DNA of 6,404 nt, from assembly GCA_001805375.1 (NCBI GenBank), contig MHFY01000090.1, forward strand, positions 341-6,744. Reading direction: 5' to 3'. Under the pieces are notes generated by a model, which did not search any database, was not told where the DNA came from, and saw only the letters and a list, made by a program, of their open reading frames with translations. The stretch's first letter is position 1, and every line of letters starts with the position of its first letter. A program made the translations under genes and the position numbers. Below are positions 5,397 to 6,404 of the stretch, piece after piece. Source of the DNA: Omnitrophica WOR_2 bacterium GWA2_47_8 (lineage in GTDB: Bacteria > Omnitrophota > Gorgyraeia > Zapsychrales > GWA2-47-8).

Positions 5397-5425
5397 TTCA
5401 AAGCCGAATTGTTGAGTGCTAGAAT
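5397..5425 (+). promoter_or_regulatory. sigma70-type promoter with extended -10, upstream of the His-rich protein gene
   Basis: TTCAAA (5397-5402) and TAGAAT (5420-5425) are separated by exactly 17 bases, and TGC directly precedes the -10 box (extended -10). Transcription would start near 5432, leaving a leader of about 45 bases before ATG 5476. This suggests that the repeat protein is transcribed on its own. Confidence 0.55.
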
Positions 5426-5475
5426 TATGGCGCTTTTTTAACAGCTGCAAGTTTAACTTAAAAAAAAGGAAAATT

Positions 5476-5787
5476 ATGAAAAACTGGTTCTTGATTATGA
5501 TGATGGCATTGCTGCTTCAATTTGGAGTTGCAGGGTACTCGTTTGCCGGAGAACATCCGAGCGAGCACCCTTCCGAATCTTCTGAGCACCCGAGCGAGCA
5601 TCCTTCCGAATCTTCTGAGCACCCGAGCGAACATCCTTCCGAATCTTCTGAGCACCCGAGCGAACATCCGGATTCAGCTGATGAAACGGAGGGTGATGAG
5701 GAAGAAGGCTCCCATGGGCACGAAGAAGAAGGTTCTCATGGCCATAAGGGGAAGGCTACAAAAGCATCTTCGGAGCATCCGCATTGA
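5476..5787 (+). CDS. exported His/Glu/Ser/Pro-rich repeat protein, putative metal-binding, function unknown
   Basis: The start at ATG 5476 is chosen because AAGGA (5466-5470) precedes it and a signal peptide begins there (MKNWFLIMMMALLLQFGVAGYSFA, likely cleaved after Ala24). The mature 79 residues are low-complexity: EHPSEHPSESS repeated three times (residues 26-58) plus a partial EHPSEHP (59-65), then an acidic linker, two EEEGSHGH units (75-90), a short basic segment, and a final SSEHPH. Fourteen histidines and many acidic residues could bind divalent metals in the periplasm or outside the cell. It is probably disordered. No enzymatic motif is seen and I do not recognise a named family. 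A promoter directly upstream suggests separate expression. Low-complexity repeats may vary in copy number between strains. Confidence 0.82.
   Translation: MKNWFLIMMMALLLQFGVAGYSFAGEHPSEHPSESSEHPSEHPSESSEHPSEHPSESSEHPSEHPDSADETEGDEEEGSHGHEEEGSHGHKGKATKASSEHPH
5551..5670. repeat. 33-bp tandem repeat inside the His-rich gene (3 full copies plus a partial one)
   Basis: Copies at 5551-5583, 5584-5616 and 5617-5649 are nearly identical and encode EHPSEHPSESS; 5650-5670 is a partial fourth. The differences are silent (GAA/GAG, CAT/CAC, CCG/CCC), so protein-level conservation appears to have been maintained. The 33-bp period keeps the frame when copies are gained or lost. Confidence 0.93.
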
Positions 5788-5798
5788 AAAAAAATCAC

Positions 5799-5810
5799 CC
5801 GGGTACCCGG
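5799..5810. promoter_or_regulatory. 12-bp perfect palindrome at the position of the ribosome site
   Basis: CCGGGTACCCGG reads the same on both strands and ends one base before ATG 5812, where a Shine-Dalgarno site would be expected but is absent. It could be an operator or a small structure affecting translation; the evidence is only its position and symmetry. Confidence 0.4.
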
Positions 5811-5811
5811 C

Positions 5812-6404
5812 ATGCAATTTAAATTCTATTTGTGTAAGTTTCTACTTATTATCGCAAGTGGAATTTTTTTGTGTGCCGGATCCGGGAATATCGCACTCAC
5901 GAAAGAGAATTCTCGGGTTCCCAACCTTGTTACCGTTGAAATTCAAGCCGGTATTGAAAAATATATTGCGGGAAAAACTGCTGACGGCGGCGGGTTTTTC
6001 AAGCTTCAATCCAACGGCAAAGAATATCTTTTTAAATTGGTCCGCGTTCATACGGAATATCTTTCGCGTCTCGGCCAAGGCCGTTATTTTGCCTGCGTGG
6101 ATATGGTTGAAGCTTCGGGTGATGTTTACGACATTGATTTTTTCCTTGCGGGTAATGCTAAGGAAATGACAGTGACGGAAACAACGCTTCATAAGCTAAA
6201 CGGGATTCCCTATTACACGTGGGAGCAGGACCCCAGGGCTGGCTGGAAAAAAGTTCCAACGAAAGATGCCTCGCCGCGTCTGCTAGGCGTAATACGAGGA
6301 CAGGATCGTTTTGAATTTCGTTACCGAGTCAAAATCCCTCGGATTGAACAGTCTGCGCGAATGTGGCTTCCCTTGCCTTCCTCTGACGACTATCAAGATG
6401 TTAA
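5812..6404 (+). CDS. exported protein with a transglutaminase-like module at its visible end (3' partial)
   Basis: The frame is open from ATG 5812 to the right edge (197 codons), so the gene continues beyond the window. An in-frame stop at 5785-5787 belongs to the preceding gene, leaving 5812 as the only normal start; no Shine-Dalgarno site is present. The N-terminus MQFKFYLCKFLLIIASGIFLCAG is a signal sequence; the Cys has only a weak lipobox. The next 110 residues (GGGFFKLQSNG...YFACVDM...GDVYDIDFFLAGNAKE...HKLNG...YTWEQ) form a domain I do not recognise. The visible C-terminal piece, FEFRYRVKIPRIEQSARMWLPLPSSDDYQDV, resembles the N-terminal beta domain of bacterial transglutaminase-like proteins, whose Cys-His-Asp domain would lie outside. 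Function unknown; a protease-like or envelope role is possible. Confidence 0.72.
   Translation, partial: MQFKFYLCKFLLIIASGIFLCAGSGNIALTKENSRVPNLVTVEIQAGIEKYIAGKTADGGGFFKLQSNGKEYLFKLVRVHTEYLSRLGQGRYFACVDMVEASGDVYDIDFFLAGNAKEMTVTETTLHKLNGIPYYTWEQDPRAGWKKVPTKDASPRLLGVIRGQDRFEFRYRVKIPRIEQSARMWLPLPSSDDYQDV

Larger units (their letters stand above)
5315..5475. other. intergenic region with orphan ribosome site and promoter
   Basis: No gene fits here. The stretch holds, in order, an A/T-rich segment, an orphan Shine-Dalgarno site (5381-5390), a sigma70-like promoter (5397-5425) and the 5' leader of the His-rich gene. In the leader, CTTTTTTAA (5433-5441) could pair weakly with the A-rich 5458-5468 next to the ribosome site. 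No clear terminator for the upstream operon is visible. Confidence 0.6.

Noticed and set aside
5411..5425. CIRCE heat-shock operator half (GAGTGCTAG)
   Set aside because: The expected inverted left half nine bases upstream is missing; the bases form the spacer and -10 of an ordinary promoter.
5458..5667. Minus-strand frame with Arg-Phe-rich repeats
   Set aside because: It is the mirror of the 33-bp repeat in the His-rich gene; the plus-strand frame has a signal peptide, promoter and ribosome site.
5551..5670. CRISPR array
   Set aside because: The 33-bp units are directly adjacent with no spacers and lie in a coding frame.
5798..5817. Cloning-vector polylinker (CCCGGG, GGTACC and GCATGC sites clustered)
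   Set aside because: The order does not match a common polylinker, and the flanks are continuous coding sequence, so the clustering is likely chance.

Overview
This is a one-directional (+ strand) gene block from a bacterium with moderate GC content, clear Shine-Dalgarno sites and several exported proteins, so probably a Gram-negative. I cannot place it securely. The gene mix would suit an uncultivated, metagenome-derived lineage (Omnitrophota- or Nitrospirota-like is a guess).

Positions 2-4715 look like an arsenic biotransformation (arsenosugar-type) cluster. In order it holds: the C-terminal two thirds of an ArsM-like arsenite S-adenosylmethionine methyltransferase (cut by the left edge); a 400-bp gene-free stretch; a PiT-family phosphate/anion permease; an ArsS-type radical SAM protein; a family 2 glycosyltransferase of the arsenosugar-associated type; and a membrane-bound fatty acid hydroxylase/sterol desaturase family protein. 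From PiT onward the genes are tightly packed: the PiT stop directly abuts the arsS Shine-Dalgarno site, arsS and the glycosyltransferase overlap by ATGA, and the hydroxylase follows after 12 nt. A plausible reading is that ArsM methylates arsenic, ArsS transfers the deoxyadenosyl group of SAM to the methylated arsenical, the glycosyltransferase further processes the sugar arsenical, and PiT handles phosphate or arsenate. The hydroxylase could act on a lipid, perhaps an arsenolipid; that last step is speculation.

Positions 4744-5314 carry two small genes: a 59-aa CxxC/His protein that may bind a metal, and a secreted DsrE-like protein broken by a single-base frameshift near 5131. Positions 5315-5475 are intergenic, with an orphan strong Shine-Dalgarno site and a well-formed sigma70-type promoter. 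This promoter drives a secreted, low-complexity His/Glu/Ser/Pro-rich repeat protein (5476-5787). The window ends inside a large exported protein whose visible end resembles the N-terminal side of a bacterial transglutaminase-like module.

The least explained part is 707-1085. It is an almost continuous run of adjacent inverted repeats (hairpins) between arsM and the PiT gene, and a perfect 160-bp tandem duplication copies the arsM 3' end plus the first two hairpins. All three imperfect stems have exactly one A-C mismatch, which would be a G-U pair if the minus strand were transcribed.
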